From an uncultured Lachnospiraceae bacterium (GTDB taxonomy: Bacteria > Bacillota > Clostridia > Lachnospirales > Lachnospiraceae): a stretch of 55,083 bases of DNA. Below the pieces are notes generated by a model. The model was not told the DNA's origin and ran no database searches. It was given only the letters and a program-made list of their open reading frames with translations. Position numbers and translations under genes: made by a program. Shown here one piece after another: positions 50,964-55,083 of the stretch; the first letter of the stretch is position 1; the number at the start of each line of letters is the position of its first letter. The stretch lies in the NCBI GenBank assembly GCA_947564645.1, contig CANOCU010000022.1, forward strand, positions 1-55,083, written 5' to 3'.

Positions 50964-51491
50964 TTACGGTCTGCCTGCGTTATATTTTTTACATTCTTCT
51001 TCCAACTTCGGAAAATTCAGACACCGGCTGCGACACAATAATGGTTCGCCAGAAAGATACTTTTTATAAAGGACAGATGCCTTGTTGATAATGTCATAAT
51101 GATGAATACGGCACCAACTGATCTCCTTTTGACAAAGTTTCTTGTAGCCTTTTAGGGCAGGAGAATCACTTTCGTTTATCTGTATATCGATTGGAATGAG
51201 TTGTGATTCATTTACTGGAATCATATTGTTGAAATTGAGCGCAGCAATAGCTTTTTCTCCATCGTAGATCTTGGTAAAGTCAATCTTATCCCGGATATTT
51301 AAATATTTTTATTTGATGGAAGTCAGAGGAATACAATATTCTTGCTTTCCACAGACAGTAATGATGCCAACAAAGGTTCGGTTATTTTTACTGATCTGAG
51401 GAGAAACTGACATAACATGGTCATCTATTCTATGTAGATTACGAATGTATTTTATGTCGATCTGGTAGAGGTTAAGACGTTGGTTCTTCAT
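50964..51491 (-). pseudogene. toxN: ToxN/AbiQ-type III toxin with internal stop
   Basis: The frame from ATG 51491 to 50964 would encode 175 residues, the normal length of type III endoribonuclease toxins. It opens NQRLNLYQIDIKYIRNLHRID and has RTFVGIITVCGKQEYCIPLTS, matching the ToxN pattern of a short strand followed by PLSS. A TAA at 51309-51311 interrupts it after PLTSIK. The same frame then resumes KYLNIRDKIDFTKIYDGEKAIAALNFNNMIPV, the conserved ToxN segment, and runs to a normal end. A single base change (for example AAA or CAA to TAA) explains it. AAAGGAGC precedes the start. Upstream lie a terminator and a ToxI-like repeat, so the locus is a recognisable type III system with an inactivated toxin. 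Confidence 0.85.
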
Positions 51492-51545
51492 AGATGCTCC
51501 TTTGACGTGTTGTATCTTAGATTTGAAGCAAAGATTATATATAGA

Positions 51546-51575
51546 ACAAAAAGGCCATGCAATAAGCACAGCCTT
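51546..51575 (-). terminator. Terminator between antitoxin RNA and toxin
   Basis: On the minus strand AAGGCTGTGC pairs with GCATGGCCTT (two G-U pairs) around TTATT and is followed by five T residues. Type III systems place exactly such a partial terminator between antitoxin repeats and toxin to set their ratio. Confidence 0.8.
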
Positions 51576-51645
51576 ATGCCATATCTCCATCGACTGGGAT
51601 GGTCATATGCTCTTATCGGTTCCACTTAACAGGTAGGACTCACCT
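51571..51645 (-). ncRNA. toxI: ToxI-like antitoxin RNA, one clear repeat and one degenerate
   Basis: The unit at 51645-51609 begins AGGTGAGTCCTACCT and continues TTAAGTGGAACC. From memory, this resembles the ToxI repeat of Pectobacterium (AGGTGA, then TACCT, then TTAAGTG), including the AGGT/ACCT stem of the pseudoknot. A second 38-nt unit (51608-51571) keeps only scattered matches (TGA, TCC, TGGA, ATAAG-GC). Known type III antitoxins usually have two or more near-identical repeats. Promoter and terminator flank it correctly. Confidence 0.7.
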
Positions 51646-51653
51646 TAAATAGT

Positions 51654-51682
51654 ATTTTAACATGGATATAAGAGTCAATCAA
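51654..51682 (-). promoter_or_regulatory. Promoter of the type III TA locus
   Basis: On the minus strand TTGATT (51677-51682) and TAAAAT (51654-51659) are spaced by 17 bp; transcription would begin just before the ToxI-like repeat at 51645. Confidence 0.7.
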
Positions 51683-51708
51683 GAAAAATAAAAAACAAAA
51701 TCATAAGA

Positions 51709-52203
51709 TTATGAAAAATAGGATAGTTCCCGTTCCATCAGGATATATTCCCCTTCTCTGACAATCAGGAATCCGTTTTTCTGCCAGAAGGCATTGCTTT
51801 GAGGATTGCCTCGATCCACACCGAGACGGATCTTCCGGCAGCCTTGTGTCTTTAAGTATGCGATGCACTCCCGGATGATCCCGGAGCCTGCGCCCTTGCC
51901 CTGCCGGGCGGCATTCATCATGAAAAAGCCGATAAAGTCCGTTCCTTTTTCGGGATAATCGAGGATCAGATCCAGGACGGCGACCAGCGTTCCGGTATCG
52001 AAAAAGCCGACATAGAATTTATCGGAAGCGTCCTTGCCGGGCGGAAGCGCCTCCATATCCCGCAGGATACTGTTCCTTGTGACGAAGGGAGGGTGGTATT
52101 GGTAGAAGAGCCTGTTGTCCGCGCATAAGCCGTAGATGCGGTCGATATCGTTTTTGTCCAGTTTGCGGACGGTAAATGTGTTGGAGAGAGACGCTATGTT
52201 CAT
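51709..52203 (-). CDS. GNAT family N-acetyltransferase
   Basis: A 164-residue acetyltransferase. The acetyl-CoA loop reads RQGKGAGSGIIRECIAYL near residue 95-112, and the late GNPQSNAFWQKNGF is the usual motif B. It resembles the RimI/YjaB-like soluble GNATs, but the substrate is unknown. It is a single minus-strand gene between the TA remnant and the ileS leader. Confidence 0.88.
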   Translation of the reverse strand: MNIASLSNTFTVRKLDKNDIDRIYGLCADNRLFYQYHPPFVTRNSILRDMEALPPGKDASDKFYVGFFDTGTLVAVLDLILDYPEKGTDFIGFFMMNAARQGKGAGSGIIRECIAYLKTQGCRKIRLGVDRGNPQSNAFWQKNGFLIVREGEYILMERELSYFS

Positions 52204-52353
52204 GGAGGTTTCCTCTTCTATATTTTATATGCCGGTTACGATAGGGCGTAGGTCGTACGGGCCGGTGCCGGTGACAAAGAACAGTTTCCCTTAGAGTATA
52301 ATCCGGAAATCCCGGTTTGCAAACCTTTTTTTAGCTCATTGTCCCGGAACACC

Positions 52354-52383
52354 TTGACAACAGCGGGGAAAATATACTATATA
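52354..52383 (+). promoter_or_regulatory. Promoter of the ileS T-box transcript
   Basis: TTGACA (52354-52359) and TATATA (52378-52383) are spaced by 18 bp, upstream of the T-box leader. Confidence 0.6.
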
Positions 52384-52402
52384 TTATAAGTAGTAAGAAA
52401 AC

Positions 52403-52432
52403 GTAACAGGAAGCGTTGAGGCGGACTGTTAC
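52403..52432. repeat. Short related block, possible repeat copy C
   Basis: GTAACAGGAAGC followed by GGACTGTTAC (with 8 nt between) resembles the right part of the element at 31136-31166 (GTAACAGGGAAGC ... CTGTTAC). GTAACAG and CTGTTAC can pair. It lies at the start of the ileS transcript. Confidence 0.35.
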
Positions 52433-52440
52433 AAATAGGT

Positions 52441-52797
52441 GCTGATAAATACAGACGTTGAAGAAGACAGTATCCGTTCTCTCAAAGGTACAGCGAGCCG
52501 GCGGCGGTGGAAGGCCGGTGCGAGTAGGGGAGCGGGGAAGATCACTTCCGAGTCTCATACTGAACTTTTCTGTCCACGGAAGCACTTAGAGCTGCCGCAG
52601 GGTTTCCTTTCCTGTCACGGATGTGCAGGTGAGTATTTAGAGGGGAAACAGGAAACCGGAGGACAGGAATCAGTAGGGAATGACGGCATCCCGCCGTTAC
52701 CGGGAACCGTATAGCCATTTGTCTGGAATGGCGGTACGTCGTAACAGGTGGTTAGCGAGAACTTGGACCTCGTCCTTTTACGGGACGGGGTCTTTCT
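52441..52797 (+). promoter_or_regulatory. Isoleucine T-box leader of ileS
   Basis: A tRNA-sensing leader. Stem I features include GAAGACAGTA, ACAGCGAGCCGGCGG and GGAAGGCCGG. The presumed specifier is ATC at 52541-52543, in GGAAGATCACTTCC, which matches isoleucine. The T-box core is AGGTGGTTAGCG at 52746-52757, a divergent form of AGGGTGGTACCGCG, containing the TGGT that pairs with the tRNA ACCA end. The terminator GACCTCGTCC/GGGACGGGGTC with T-run is at 52766-52797. Uncharged tRNA-Ile would favour the antiterminator and ileS expression. Confidence 0.85.
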
Positions 52798-52835
52798 GAT
52801 TGGAAAGCAATTTACTTTTAAGAGAGGAGCACAAC

Positions 52836-55083
<2,248 letters not shown>

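Overview
The window reads as chromosomal DNA of an anaerobic, gut-type Clostridia bacterium, most likely a Lachnospiraceae member. The evidence is the gene content: YesM/YesN and LplB/LplC sugar loci, an oxygen-sensitive glycyl radical enzyme, a T-box before ileS, Rpn-type nuclease paralogs, an M56 peptidase and purine-rich Shine-Dalgarno sites throughout. No rRNA, tRNA, CRISPR array, insertion sequence or prophage is visible. The right edge cuts ileS.

Layout. 1-5.3 kb: a PD-(D/E)XK-like protein, an Eis-type acetyltransferase, DegV and nicotinate phosphoribosyltransferase, all on the minus strand. 5.4-19.4 kb: a divergent catabolic regulon. Leftward run a glycyl radical enzyme, its activase and two sugar permeases. 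Rightward run the binding lipoprotein, a GntR regulator, an esterase fused to an IlvD-type dehydratase, an SDR, a DmpF/DmpG aldehyde dehydrogenase-aldolase pair and an iron alcohol dehydrogenase. A 10-bp palindrome (TGATATATCA or one mismatch) recurs at both divergent promoters and before the GntR gene. The set looks like a non-phosphorylative route from a (deoxy)sugar to pyruvate plus a short aldehyde, ending as acyl-CoA or alcohol; the substrate is unknown.

19.5-22.2 kb: a membrane-tailed MerR regulator, a DUF3788 protein, a HAD phosphatase and a GNAT. 22.3-28.6 kb: a YesMN/LplBC sugar locus in which sensor kinase, response regulator and binding protein each carry a different inactivating lesion while both permeases stay open. 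28.6-31 kb: YbaK, and an AbrB-like regulator with a macrolide-type glycosyltransferase behind a 14-bp palindrome. 31-36.2 kb: a five-gene operon (circularly permuted ATP-grasp, alpha-E, transglutaminase, two aspartoacylase-like proteins, the second without its metal ligands) behind a promoter and a leader terminator; this is a predicted peptide ligation/tagging system.

36.2-41.2 kb: an AI-2E family protein, an MFS pump whose leader has all the parts of ribosome-mediated attenuation (promoter, 29-codon leader ORF, terminator hairpin, SD-sequestering stem), a lone C39-like peptidase and a GH123-like DUF4091 protein with an in-frame 36-bp tandem repeat. 41.5-50.8 kb: MutM, Nudix, DJ-1/PfpI, an Rpn nuclease, a sedoheptulokinase-like kinase, an M56 peptidase and a hybrid histidine kinase. 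51-51.7 kb: a decayed type III toxin-antitoxin locus (ToxI repeat RNA, terminator, toxN with one internal stop). 51.7-55.1 kb: a GNAT, then a promoter, an isoleucine T-box and ileS.
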